From contig JABBOT010000003.1 of NCBI GenBank assembly GCA_016165875.1, positions 28,104,983 to 28,168,982 of the forward strand: DNA of 64,000 nucleotides, written 5' to 3'. A model generated the notes under the pieces. That model worked only from the letters and a program-made list of their open reading frames with translations, had not been told where the DNA came from and ran no database searches. This document shows, piece after piece, positions 24,501-35,205 of the stretch. How positions within the stretch are numbered: position 1 is the stretch's first letter; the number at the start of each line of letters is the position of its first letter. The position numbers and the translations under genes were made by a program. Source of the stretch: Acanthopleura granulata. Its lineage: Eukaryota; Mollusca; Polyplacophora; Chitonida; Chitonidae.

Positions 24501-26302
24501 AGTACAAAGAAAACGTTTGCTCTTATTGTTTTTGATATATTAATTTAGGCTTAAAGGAACCTGTCAGATATGATGGTATACAAAACCATGAACGCAACAA
24601 GACCACAAAATGTTATTTTTACACACGATTAACATTTTGGCGATCTTCCTTGTGTTTAATAAATGGATCTATAGCTTTCGAAATATGCTTCAGTTTTTTT
24701 CAGTTTGGATAAACTTTTGTTCTAACTTAAGAAACCGTAAATTGGAGTGGCAGGGAATCCCATATCTCTTATATAATACTATTTATTATTTATTACTTCA
24801 TACATAATTTTTTATGTGTACTTTTTGGGGGTCAGTCAGTAATGAAAGGCGCGAAACTTTATCTTTGCAGCAAGTGAAAATATTTTAATCCATGCTGGCT
24901 CATAAATTCCAGTGAGACATGAGCAGAATTTGAATATGTTGATCATGTGACATTTATTTTTCCACATGTGTAATCGAACCAGGAGCGTTTGCACTCAAAA
25001 TATGAGATGCTCGAAGTTTGCTTAAGAAGTTCATCACATATTAGTATCTCGAGTTCAGTCTTAATTCTGCTATAAAGCTCGTCTATGTCTTGTTGATTGT
25101 GTTGAATATTATAATAACTGAAGATCTGAATGAATGAATGTTTATGGCTCGAGGCCATGACGGCAGTATCTCAGCCATGCCATATCGTGGCCACTAAAGA
25201 TTTGAAGTTTTAAATGTAAGATAATGGTCTGCTCTTACTATATATTGACATAAATTGTCTAACTGATACAAAAAATGCTTTACGTGATACTGATATTTAA
25301 TCATGATTTAAATTTATGTATTTATTAAGTAAAATTCATCCTTCAGCATACTTGACAATTAGCTTAGCATTTCTGTTTCACATCTCATTTCTGTTTCTGT
25401 TGTACCACTAGATATTTTTCAGACTAAATCAAAATGGGCTTCATTCATTTCGTGACTGGCGAAATTCCATTCTTTAAATTGTACACATTGTTACGAAAGT
25501 GAAACAAATTTTCTTCGAAAAATATTGATAATTGTACACAGCGAATTACAACTGCGATATGAATCAACTCAGGTCACCGATCCTGTGTTGACCATTCCTT
25601 ACTCTGCCATACAAGCAATCTCTCTCTAGCCTGAGAAAAATTGCCGCCATTGTCACCCTTCTGACCTTTGCAGCTTTAGTAATTTTCGTAACTATACTAA
25701 CAGTATTTTGCTAAAAATTCAATGACACATTTTGCGAAGTATGAAACACTGCCTTACTTGCCACCTGCGGAAAAACCATCACCTTTGGTGTTAATTTGGG
25801 TTATCCATCACCATGTACTAAGCCTATAAAGATCAAATGGAAATAAAATATATGCGGTGTAACAAGATAATCCATCTCTAACTACCAAAGTGTGCATTAT
25901 AATAAAGGTCACTAAGATAGGGCATGAAAGATGAAAACAAAAAATATTTTGACAGGGATATAATCTCAGCATCGAAAGTTTATCTATATGCACATGTTAG
26001 ATGTATATATATCCGATGTATTCCACACAACAGATAAAAATTTGTGAAGTATGTAATATTTTTTGTCCACATCGGAAAAACATTTTAAGTTACTTACCTC
26101 GGTGTGGGAGATGTCTTCTCTCGATGGAAACTGAGAAGGCTTTGGGGATGTTTTTCCTCATGTTATGTAATATGTGTGTATTAGTGTGGTATTATTCACG
26201 TTCTTTTCTTTACAGCCGATAGAATTTTATTCATTTCTTCTCCATTTTTCAGGTTTGGACTCAGGACTTCAAGAAACGTCGAAGGAACCATATTGGTTTT
26301 AA
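15467..26302 (+). CDS. VGLL: Vestigial-like transcription cofactor (VGLL2/VGLL3 type)
   Basis: Predicted protein of 280 residues from four coding exons: 15467-15529, 15952-16213, 20902-21369 and 26253-26302, with intron phases 0, 1 and 1. Vestigial-like proteins have no DNA-binding domain. They bind TEAD/Scalloped factors in the nucleus and redirect their target choice in muscle, wing or appendage development. The Tondu motif lies at about residues 62-91, with the hallmark VLFTYF and VVDEHFSRAL. A SUMO-type IKEE site is at about 45-48. After the Tondu motif come MSQRNFPPSFWNSAY (113-127), a Pro/His/Ser-rich region, and a C-terminal GLDSGLQETSKEPYWF. As I recall them, the MQDSL, IKEEE, FPxSFW and C-terminal blocks all have counterparts in vertebrate VGLL2/VGLL3. 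The Tondu exon and the middle exon are certain. The first exon is the least sure and the last exon is strongly supported. The next gene, HTATSF1, is convergent about 19 kb away. Confidence 0.9.
15952..16213 (+). CDS. VGLL: Vestigial-like gene, Tondu-domain exon 2
   Basis: Acceptor CTACATTTCAG precedes 15952, and donor AAG/GTAAG follows 16213. The exon encodes KAGLPQMQDSL, the acidic IKEEE stretch and the complete Tondu motif (NCVLFTYFTGDTSSVVDEHF and the following SRALSQ). This is the TEAD-binding surface and alone identifies the family. It ends in phase 1. Confidence 0.95.
17170..17500. repeat. Degenerate tandem repeat in vestigial-like intron 2
   Basis: The motif ACTGGYCATTTAA recurs at about 17270, 17354 and 17420, with a weaker fourth copy near 17480. 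Each is preceded by ATTCCA-like and TTTACTT-like sequence and followed by CAATATGAG(T/C)(A/G)T-type sequence. Spacing is about 84 then 66 bp, so the units differ by indels. Confidence 0.6.
20222..20297 (-). repeat. Partial SINE, family A (3' end)
   Basis: ATTT units, then TTGGTGTTTTAAGCTGCACT, then a degenerate ATATCACTTTTACGACGGCGG. Only the 3' third of the element is present, lying antisense in vestigial-like intron 2. Confidence 0.7.
20902..21369 (+). CDS. VGLL: Vestigial-like gene, exon 3
   Basis: Acceptor GTGTGTTTCAG precedes 20902 and donor TCAG/GTAAG follows 21369. With the incoming phase-1 base the frame reads D-GWPMSQRNFPPSFWNSAYQ, then Pro/Ser/His/Tyr-rich sequence with SHHRTMTAMPPGVHDFSYAS and HYGSVLMQQSLRPGRL. 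The FPPSFWNSAY and YGxxLMxxS blocks are family features outside the Tondu motif. GC content is clearly above that of the flanks. It ends in phase 1. Confidence 0.93.
21811..22037 (+). repeat. tRNA-derived SINE, family D, nearly complete
   Basis: The head carries an A-box (TGGCTAATACG near 21823) and a B-box (TGTTCAAATCC near 21869), the two parts of an RNA polymerase III promoter. The body includes GGTGGTTTACTCCGGTCACTCC, of which GGTGGTTTACTCCGG is conserved, and the 3' end reads CGGCGTTAAACACCGATCAA. No good cloverleaf forms, so this is a SINE and not a tRNA gene. Confidence 0.75.
23507..23672 (-). repeat. SINE, family A, well-preserved 3' body
   Basis: Read on the + strand: ATTT tail units, GGTTGGTGTTTTACGCC, CACGTATACGACGGCGACC, CATTATGGTGGGAGGAAAG, then sequence matching the inner body to CCCACGTACGGTCGGAG. 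The tRNA-like head is missing. It lies antisense within vestigial-like intron 3. Confidence 0.85.
25129..25195. repeat. Short interspersed repeat, family B
   Basis: GAATGAATG units, then TGACGGCAGTATCTCAGCC and CATATCGTGG. It matches the copies at 7624 and 34031 in motif order. Confidence 0.6.
26253..26302 (+). CDS. VGLL: Vestigial-like gene, terminal micro-exon
   Basis: Acceptor CTCCATTTTTCAG precedes 26253. Joined in phase 1 to exon 3 it encodes G-LDSGLQETSKEPYWF and then TAA at 26300-26302. The sequence resembles the conserved extreme C-terminus of vertebrate VGLL3, which as I recall has a GLQ...SKESPWY-type ending. The match of phase, acceptor and peptide makes this call strong despite its 50 bases. 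Confidence 0.85.
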
Positions 26303-26608
26303 GGATTTTGAGAGATAAGAAAAGTAACATATTTTTAAAAAGTAAATACATGTAAATACGATGTATATTTTATTTCGAAATTTCACAGGAAAAATAAATT
26401 TTGTATAAACCATTGTTTTAACGAGTAATTCTTTGTTATTTTTAGACACCAACGATGTGTATAGGCAACCCTAAGGTTAAAGATTAAAAACAAAACATGT
26501 TAACAAGTGGAGGATTTTTTATGTTTCCAGTATATTAGAGGCCAAAAACAAAAATACAACCAAATACTGGTCATATTTATCATTTCAGTACATTCTCATA
26601 AGAATAAA
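26303..26608 (+). terminator. VGLL: 3' UTR and poly(A) signal candidates of the vestigial-like gene
   Basis: AATAAA hexamers lie at 26393-26398 and 26603-26608, about 90 and 300 bases after the stop codon. Either could end the transcript. A longer UTR cannot be excluded. Confidence 0.45.
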
Positions 26609-26779
26609 TGTATCCACGGTGCATGATATTCATCCCGAACTCGTAAATATCTTTCTGGATAACTTCCGAATGTGCCACGAATGCCGTCAAATATGTTATA
26701 TAGTAATGTGGAGTTAGTTCACTGCGGATTACAACAGTATATATGTATCAAGTGTAAGTCGTGATAACAATCATACCAG

Positions 26780-27560
26780 CATTCCACGGGGAAATGTCTC
26801 CTGGAGGATTGGAAGCAATCGGAACATCCCGACATTTCCTTATTATTACCTCTCAGCGAACTTGGTCAATAAACAATGCGATCACCACTCGCGCTGCTTA
26901 AGTGATAACAGACCGCGCGAGATGAGCACGGACAATAAGTGTTTATGCTAAACACCCCTGTTCAATCACCCCGTCGCCGACCTGTCTGCTTGCGCTGGAA
27001 CTGATGGCACAGGAAGTCAGGGGTTAAAGGCCGAACTGTGGAATCTCATGAACAACTGAGACGGAATTCGTTTTTATTTCCAAACTCCACGTGACTCCCG
27101 TTTTGCAATACTTATATAGGTAAAACACTTGGTCAAAGCCCGTCATCAAACGTACGTGCACGGCAGACAGCTTCTAGCTTTGTCTATTACGTACACCGGA
27201 AGCAGGTGCTCTGTGGCCATCTGGAACGGCGGCGAATTCAAACGAACGATACAATAGGCTGGTAAAACAACACGTTGCGATTTACTGCAAGTCTGTTTTA
27301 CTGGTGTAACGTAGGGGAGGCGGTTGTGTGCTACTGTCAGGTTATATTATAGGTTCCTTTAGCTCCACACATGTCAGGAGCCCGGCTGGGTCATATTACA
27401 CTTCCTCACACACATGGAACGTCTTTCGGATCCGGCCCGAGAAGTACTTTCAAAACTATTGTACTGGATAATGTCGCGGCCTTTCCATTTTCTAGTCTAT
27501 GTTTACACTAAATAGATACCAGGCATAACGGTATACGGCCGTGTGTCACGGCGAAGTTAA
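26780..27560. promoter_or_regulatory. GC-richer block 3' of the vestigial-like gene
   Basis: CpG-containing sequence stands out against AT-rich flanks, with CATTCCA (TEAD-type) near 26779 and an ETS-type ACAGGAAGT near 27010. It has no coding frame of note. A downstream enhancer is possible; single motifs of this size are weak evidence. Confidence 0.2.
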
Positions 27561-30059
27561 AAACCGAACTTCACTCCGATCTTGGAACGAGCAGGACACG
27601 AAAACAAGAATTGTTCATTGCCCTAAACCATAAATCTTGTGAACTTAGGCAACAAAATGATTGCATTGCTCCAAGAACTCAGAGATGTCTCATTTTAATA
27701 CCCCAAGCGCGAAAGGCAAGACATTCGGCACCCAATTATAGTCAATGTTTTTAAAAGACGCTTTCGCGAAGGCGCTTTAACGAAGATGCCTTTATGCTAA
27801 CGTTGTTGCCTCTGCATAACTATCTGTAGCTATGGAAGACCTTGTGGAAGACCTCTGAAGTCGCTAAGTACAGATATAAAATGTCATTACATATCAGAAA
27901 GTTTCGGTTCTTTTTGTTTTACTTTTACCCCTAGGATAAAAGGGATAACAGGGTATAACGTAATTCGCACAGTCTCTCCATCGCCTTGGCGTTGTCCAGT
28001 TTGGGAAAAATCTGGCGTCTCACTCTGCATGTGAAGACTATACACAACATCGTTGTGTTTTCACCGAGTACATATTATTTCCAGGCCAAGAGGTCTGTCG
28101 TCCAGAGTCAGTGGTATTGGAGACACATGCTGTATGTTTTCTTCGCGTAGAAATCTCCCCTCTCTCCATCAATAGTACATATTTCTCACATTAAGAAGCT
28201 CCGCGTAAGGATATCGTCTACTTGACCCGTGAAAGGGGTCACGCGAGAACAATAGTCCCTCGTAGACAACAAGCCGCATGTGCTGTTTTCATTCAAAATA
28301 GTCCCATTGTCGTCACCTTATTTGATGCACATTTATAAAATGTTTTAAATCGGTAGTTTGCGTAGATTTTTCCCGGGGACGTAATGGCTCCGAATGAAAC
28401 GTATCAACTGTGTCAATGTACGGGTTGTCATAACAACAACAGAGCTCGTCACTAGGGTGGTCAGTGAAAACAATGTACGAGTCTGAGTATACCTAGTACG
28501 GATTATATCAACAGCGTTGTGTAAAATTATTCCATATTTAGTCAAATGATTGTAAGGCATAAAACTTCTACAGCCTGTTTGTCTCTATCTGATAAACAAA
28601 TCTGAGCCATTTCCCCTCCAAAATCTCCTTCGTTTTTTGTTGAAGCTTGAATTTCTCAATTTGTTCCAACTTTATTCCACGGCTCGGATTTATTGTTCGC
28701 AAAAGTTAAATCAATTTAAGCCGCAGAACCACGGGCATAAACACTAATCAAGCGCCAATTCAATAAAATAAAATGGACTATGCACCTGGTCTACACTGCA
28801 AGAAATCTTTCGCTTTCGCTCTATTGGGGCTTTCATCTTTCAATTCGCAAAGATATTTTAATATCGCTTGTCATATATAAAGTAACTTATATAACGCTAA
28901 GCTATTTAAGCTGCAGTTCAAAATCGTCTATATCCTTTAAAATGATAGACACCTAAAAAATAAATTAAAAATCATTTGATGTACTTTCGTTTCTTTTGTG
29001 TGCTTTTTGCTTAAAGAAAGTTAACTGAATTCCGTGGTAGGCTGTATAGCGACCGTCATATAGCTGATGTTTAGATATTGTGTGAGAACATTTTTCTTCT
29101 CTAAACACAGTTTTTAATGTTGGAATGGCTCTTATTACCCATGAGTGAAAAAGTTACACAAATTTCGCCTGTAGATAAATAGAAAGACAAAATGTTGATG
29201 TGACGTAAGGGTATACGGTGTCATTTTTGCCAAATAAGTTCATCTTACAATTCAAAGATTTGACCGCTTTGAATTCTGTAAAAAATGTAAATTAACGTAT
29301 CTTTGGAGTCAAGATTTATTGGCCATTCCTCTGGTGCTCACTTCATTCTTATGCACTCTCTCCCTTTAACTATCGAGTATTGTTAGTTAATAGGCCTGTA
29401 ACGAATGCGGAGAGAATACTTATAACAATTCGGTAAGAACCGCCGAGATTTTCCCTGGAAAGGTCTCTTTAAGATATGGCTGGCATGTCAGCAGAGATTT
29501 AAATTCGGCCTTTCGTGCACACCTAACCCCAAATGAGGATGCCACTTTAAGACTGTCAAATGTGTATACGTTGGCTGTTCCGAGAACAATGACCTTTCTC
29601 CCTACCTGTGCGTGCCATGTCCAATCTGTAAATGTCAGAAGGGCGGGTCACACTCTCGGCTTGGGTTGCTTCTCTTTGTCTACACTCATTAAAACCACAA
29701 CTGGAATCTCCGCACAGAATTAAGGAATTGACAATTCCGTTAATAGCGCGGTTTCCATTGTAAAGAGACTAACAAAAACTGGCTTCACAAGTATGGTATT
29801 CCATATCCTTTTCTTCTTAAGAATTTTCATGGTGATCTGCAACAAGTGTTAATTGTTCATATTTTCACACCAACCGGTTTTTCTTTATTCAAACTAATAC
29901 AAAATCGTGCCTCTTAAAAATTCACTTGTTTATTCATGATCGAATCGTTAACACGATACTGGAGAGTGTTTCACACATATGCATGGCGATGGTCGGGAAA
30001 AGTTAACATGACGTGACATGTTGATTTTTGCTGCAGTTATTCTTGCCGTGGGAGGCACA

Positions 30060-30490
30060 ATTCATTCAGGAAAGTGCTTATTTATATTATTTTGATTGAT
30101 TCATTCATTTATGGATCTATTGATTGATTCATCCTTTGAATGACTTTCTTATTGTTCCAGTGATCGATTCGTGGATATACTCATTCATAAATCCACAGAA
30201 TGATTCGTTGACTGATTCTGATAATTGTCTCATTTGCAGTTGTTTCCTCTCACTATAAAGCCGGCCGCCGTCGTATAAGTGAAATATTCTTGAGTTCGAC
30301 GTAAAACACCAATCAAATAAATAAATCAATCAATCATTGTATTTTTGATAACTTGGTATAGATTGGTAGATCAGCAGACACATTTAAAATGGTTTTGGTG
30401 ATAAATTAATTTATACATTAATTCACTTATTTACTGATTTATTTAATGATTTATTTATTCATGTATTCATGTATTCATTTAATCATTTAT
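30060..30490. repeat. Degenerate ATTC/ATTG array with an embedded SINE fragment
   Basis: Imperfect GATTGATTCATT and TTATTTAT units fill the stretch on both sides of a + strand family A SINE 3' end. The array probably grew from the SINE's A/T-rich tail. Confidence 0.65.
30241..30336 (+). repeat. SINE, family A, 3' end
   Basis: Reads TGTTTCCTCTCACTATAA, GCCGCCGTCGTATAAGTG, AAATATTCTTGAG, CGTAAAACACCAATCAAATA and then AATA/AATC units. This gives the sense orientation and true 3' end of the family. Confidence 0.8.
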
Positions 30491-30582
30491 ATATTTATTT
30501 GATTGTTGTTTTACGCCGTATCCAAGAATGTTTCACTTATACGACGCCGGTCAGCATTATGGTGGGAGAAAACCGGGCAGAC
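30491..30582 (-). repeat. SINE, family A, 3' part
   Basis: ATTT tail, GTTGTTTTACGCCGTA, TTTCACTTATACGACGCCGG, CATTATGGTGGGAGAAAACC. It is opposite in orientation to the copy 150 bp away, so the two form an inverted pair around a short spacer. Confidence 0.8.
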
Positions 30583-30710
30583 ACTAAGGGTAATTCATTT
30601 ATAGAATCATTGACTGATCTGTTTATATAGATTTGATAGCTGGTTCTTTGATAAATTCGTTTACAGGTTCTGTGATCAGTTCATTGACTGATCCAGTTAT
30701 ACAGATATGA

Positions 30711-30850
30711 TTTATTGATTGATTCATTAATTCATTGATTGATTCATTGATTGATTCACTAATTCATTGATTGATTCACTAATTCATTGATTCATTCATT
30801 AAATCATTGATTCATTCATTGATTCATTCATTGATTCAATCATTCATTTG
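30711..30850. repeat. ATTC/ATTG tetranucleotide array
   Basis: About 140 bp of ATTGATTGATTCATTAATTC-type units with local higher-order pattern (ATTCATTGATTG, then ATTCACTAATTC). It is likely polymorphic in length. Confidence 0.85.
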
Positions 30851-31774
30851 TAGTGCGAAATGGCTATAAGATCCTGGGCTTGTGAGTAATCATCCACCTA
30901 GCTGGACAGGTACTTCGTCAGTCTCCTTTTTTAAACTAGCGAGATCTGGATTCCAGCAAGTCGATTTGTCAGCGACCGTTGAGCTACTGCTAAGATGTGC
31001 TTTATTGATAATTTCTGAAGGTTCCTAATTTGGCCTAATAATATGATGATTCTCTATCAAAAGGGTTTACCATATGTCATTATACTTTTGATTTTATAAT
31101 GTGTAAAGACATATACGCACATGTAGATGTCCAACGTTAGCCTTTATATACATACATCCTTCACTTGATCGGTACACACGTGGACAATGCTACATTGCTG
31201 TTTTTTTCACCTTGTATATGATATATGCATACAAATCCTTGTAGAGAGCTTAGATTATCCCTGCCACATTAATATTATCTCCCTACAAGGCTCTATAATG
31301 TGAGATGGCACGCATTATCTGCCTGCTGACATCATACTGTACTCTATTTAGACACCGCATGTCTCCACTAATCCCGTGTAAACCTTTTTTTTTATGAGTA
31401 TGGCTTAGCCGATTTTTTAAAAAAGCTTCATAACGTAAATGTTGATTCCCTTTTAATCGGGACCAATACATCTCTTATCCTAACATAACAAGCAAAACTA
31501 TGGATTATAAGATTATTGCAAGAAGGACGGAGTCGAAAAATACACCACGGAAAATATCGCCGATCAAAAGATTTCTGTTCTGTGAATGAAGGATTTATAG
31601 ACGACGATAATCTCTTAACGCGATCGTGGAGATATTTCAAAGTGCTATCTTGGAATCTGCACATAGATGAAATTATTCCGTAATGTATGAGTATATTATC
31701 ACACAAATACACATTATTTATGTGTAAATTATAGGATGAATTAGATACATAGGCTATACATACAGCTGCATGGG

Positions 31775-31903
31775 GCAACCTGCGGATTGTCGTGGGTTTC
31801 CCCCCGGTTTCTGCCCAGTTTCCTCCGACCAAAATGCTGATCGCCGTGGTATGAGGGATACATTCTTGAGTATGACGTAAAACACCAACCATGTTAATAA
31901 ACA
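31775..31903 (+). repeat. SINE, family A, body and 3' end
   Basis: Reads CAACCTGCGGATTGTCGTGG, TTTCTGCCCAGTTTCCTCC, ATTCTTGAGTATGACGTAAA and ACACCAACC. The head is missing. Long frames across it are SINE-derived artefacts. Confidence 0.8.
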
Positions 31904-33379
31904 TAGCCTATAAGGCCTAAATGTAATCTTTGATGAATGCTCAGGTTTCTTGCTTGTCGAAAATTCTGTTGCCTGGCCTTTGTTTATGATCAAGACACTA
32001 AAGTAAATCTGTCATAATTTCACACCTGTATCCATCAACTGTTGACCATCAACTGATTGGGGGTTTGAGAATGGCTTTGTGAGGAAAGCAAATGCTAATT
32101 AGTGATAAACATCTGAATCATTACCCACAGGCTGTGGATTTCATCGGTAATGGCCTCAGCGACAACAAGTCTTCACTTCTATGTTTCATGTTCATGGGAA
32201 TCAACATGACAAACCAGAAACACAAAATCGGTTCCATGAATGAAAGTTATGAAAAACATTTTTTTTTTGTTCCAGTAAGATAAAGTCAATATATAATTAT
32301 ATATAGCCTGCTGATTAATCTTCGTTTAAGACATACTGAATGGCTGATTGTCGCGGTAGAGGACTGTCTCAGACTGAGGCTTTGAATGCACACGTTTCCA
32401 ATATGCCATGTCTAAAATTCAACTTCTTCTTTCGTTCACGGCAACCAGTCTGTGATGGCTCTATTTCCCTTAAATTATATGCATTATATTATAATTATAG
32501 GACATATAAGCTGCATAAATAGCATAAAAGCATATGCTGTTTGCGTCAGCAAATTAGAAGGCCCCTGGCGTTTTAACAATGATTTACAACGAGTGAAAGT
32601 GCCGAAGTCTGTATATAGGCCTAAATAGGTAAATACTGACGATGAATTTAATTAGGTTCGCTTCCAGCCAGGTAAGCTGCCCAGGTGTGTACAGTCTGTC
32701 GGTCAAGTCATTAAGGTACCACCCACACATCAGTCAATTACTGGCCATTGTCACTGGGCCCGATCACACCTCGTTCTGAGGATCTGGGCTAAAACACTGG
32801 TTTTGTGTGCGGACTTAAGAGATAGGAAGATGAGGTAAACACAGGCTGAAGTTTGACATTTGGTCGCCACAGACGGCAGACAGCCTCCGATCTATGGGCA
32901 AGGTAAAAGCGTGTCACCTAACGTAAAGCACTGAAATAAACGGCATTAAATTCTAATCCCCAACCAAACGGAGTGGCTGAATGGCGTATGACCGCTGGTC
33001 CGGGAAACGTGGAGAAACAATGAACTATCGTCAAGTGGTTAAGACGTGTGGCGGTCATCACACAGACTGCTGTTGTCAAGTCCTGCGGTCAGCTCTAAAC
33101 TCTACGGGGCAATTCGAGTTCGTGCCAGCTATAAATGGATATATATATACATATATACACATACGCCGTACGAGAAGATTCGTGAACAGAACATATCTCA
33201 CTTTCCCTATATAACAGCTTACGCCATATATATATCAGCAATAAACATTGATTTGCACTTAAATGAGTTATACCCTTTGGCTTAGTATAATTTTATTGAT
33301 AAATTTAAATTTGAAAATGTTAAGAATTTTTCCCTGATGTTAAATGAAAGACCGAAGTGTTGATGAAGCCAGACACCGC

Positions 33380-33606
33380 CTAGTAAATATTTGGTACAAA
33401 AATAATATACAAGTACTTCTTGCGAGGTTATTGGTATAAAACAAAACTTACTTCTCTATGAGGTATTTGGTATAAAACAAGATATACTCCTTTGTGTGAA
33501 GTATTTGGTATAAAACAAGATATACTTCTCTGTGAAGTGTCTGGTTTGAAACAAGATATACTTCTCTGTGAAATATTAGGTGTAAAACAAGATCTTGCAA
33601 CCTATC
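33380..33606. repeat. 36-bp minisatellite, about six copies
   Basis: Units begin at about 33424, 33460, 33498, 33534 and 33570, with a decayed copy before them. The unit reads GAAGTATTTGGTATAAAACA then AGATATACTTCTCTGT. Because 36 is a multiple of three, a frame through it gives a 12-residue peptide repeat (CEVFGIKQDILL-like). One unit is 38 bp and breaks the frame, so I do not treat it as coding. Confidence 0.85.
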
Positions 33607-34030
33607 TGAGAGAAAGAAGAAACTCGACAGAAAAAGACTTAACAAGACACTTTCCGAAGACCAGCACAATTATCAAAATAAAACTATCACTATCAACCAC
33701 CTATAATTTGCATGGTCCACAGCAAAGTTACTCACTTTGCCTGATTCTTGGAGTTTCACGGATCATAGAAAGGTATTTTGATTTTTGTAAGGAAGGTAGA
33801 ATGATATAAAATGGAATAGGAATTTTTTTTATTTGTAAAACGAAATTTGTTGGTGTGATTTGGGGATGAGGAGGTGGGGCGTTGGTGAGGGGTGGTGGCG
33901 AAATTTTAGGTTAGTTAAAATATAGGTGACGGTTAAGTGCGCCCCATACAGATTTGTGTACTTGTGTATTCCCCTCCCCTCCCCTGCCAAACACAATCCT
34001 TGATCTGTTCAAAGATTTTCTGTCACATGC

Positions 34031-34098
34031 ATAAATGAATGAATGGCTGATTATGTGGCTTACGCCACATTGGCAGTATTACATCTATATCGTGATGT
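34031..34098. repeat. Short interspersed repeat, family B
   Basis: AATGAATGAATGG, then GTGGCTTACGCCACATTGGC, then AGTATTACATCTATATCGTG. It is the cleanest of the three copies in the window. Confidence 0.6.
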
Positions 34099-34600
34099 GT
34101 ACATGATTACACCATGGGATATCTCTGGCATAACCGTTATTTGTCATTACGTGTAGTGCACTCCCATTCAGAACATTCAAATGAAACTCTCTTTTTACTA
34201 CTACACCCGTGAGACGGTATCCGGGCATTTCGGGAAATTAAGTTCGAATCAATTTAACTCAAACAATAAACTTAATCAGTGCCGTCGGAAATGTCACCTC
34301 CCGAAGTGGAAGCCTTTTCTTTTCGGAAGGATCTATGATCAAGAATTCTTAGTGTTAGACAGCTGTAGTTGTGTCCGTTTAGCATATGGTGCTGAAATGG
34401 ACAACAAAAGATCAATCCCGTTGTCGGTGACGAATCCATCCGTCAATACAACCTCACTGTCCACTTTAGAAGAATGTTACGTCATTTTACGTTATCCAAT
34501 CACTGTGGGATCCTTCAAACCAAACAATGCATATCGGTAAGCGGCGCTTTTGTGTACAAAGTTCACTACTCTTGAAAACTCTGGAATTTGGAGACACTGG

Positions 34601-34650
34601 GGTCTAATGACCATAAGGTTAGCTGTTCGAGTCCATTTTTTTGGTAATTT
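34601..34650 (+). repeat. Possible tRNA-like SINE head fragment
   Basis: GGTTAGCTGTTCGAGTCCA fits a B-box, preceded by CTGGGGTCTAATGACC. It is too short to place in a family. Confidence 0.25.
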
Positions 34651-34821
34651 CACTACGTTCTTATACGCGTCATAAAGCGGTTAGTGTAGTATATACAAAT
34701 GCTTGTTTAAGCATTTGTCTGACTTGGCGCTCAGCATGGGATATGGGGATACATCCAGAATGATGCCTTCTGAGGATTTCTAATAGACCAACAGTATAAA
34801 TACATATATGATACTATTCGG

Positions 34822-34846
34822 AAATCTTTTTTTTTGGGGGGGGGGG
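34822..34846. repeat. T-run followed by an 11-base G-run
   Basis: A run of T is directly followed by G11 at 34836-34846. Such junctions are prone to sequencing error and slippage, and the G-run could help form a quadruplex. Confidence 0.85.
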
Positions 34847-35036
34847 ATTTATATAGTGGGGTGGTATAATTACGATAACGTTTGTGATATCGATCATATT
34901 TCGACCATTTCCAGTGAAATCGCCAGAATCGGCTTAAGTGAGTAGTCCTTTGTCGAAGTCCAACAGTCTTTCTCGCAAAAGTTTAAGTCCAGCACAAGTT
35001 TAATGACACCAGGGCCCTGCAATATAACCTGAAATC

Positions 35037-35205
35037 GGACATGATTTTTCGAAGGATTTCTAGTGAGACTGGAGTATTATATCATATCATTGAGGCATAA
35101 TGTTTTGAAGGATTTCCACTGTGACAGCACTATAAATATGATATCACTGGGACATGATGTTTGAAGGATTTCCATTTTGACTGCGCAGTAATTTACATGG
35201 AAAGT
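35037..35205. repeat. 57-bp tandem repeat, three copies
   Basis: Units start at about 35037, 35094 and 35150, each beginning GGACATGAT or GGCATAATG and containing TTTGAAGGATTTCCA-like sequence. Period is 56-57 bp with about one base in four different. Confidence 0.7.

Larger units (their letters stand above)
21370..26252 (+). other. VGLL: Vestigial-like gene intron 3 (4.9 kb)
   Basis: No internal exon is needed to keep frame. The intron holds one full-length family D SINE (21811-22037), one family A SINE (23507-23672) and one family B repeat (25129-25195). A 185-codon antisense frame at 23690-24247 has no recognisable domain and runs through a poly-A tract, so I do not call it a gene. Confidence 0.75.

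Noticed and set aside
30711..30850. Possible CRISPR-like regular array
   Set aside because: It is a tetranucleotide microsatellite without spacers, in an animal genome.
33492..33809. Frame encoding 12-residue peptide repeats
   Set aside because: Explained by a 36-bp minisatellite; one unit of 38 bp breaks the frame upstream.
34181..34540. 119-codon + strand frame
   Set aside because: No recognised domain, no splice partners and composition like the flanks; could be chance.
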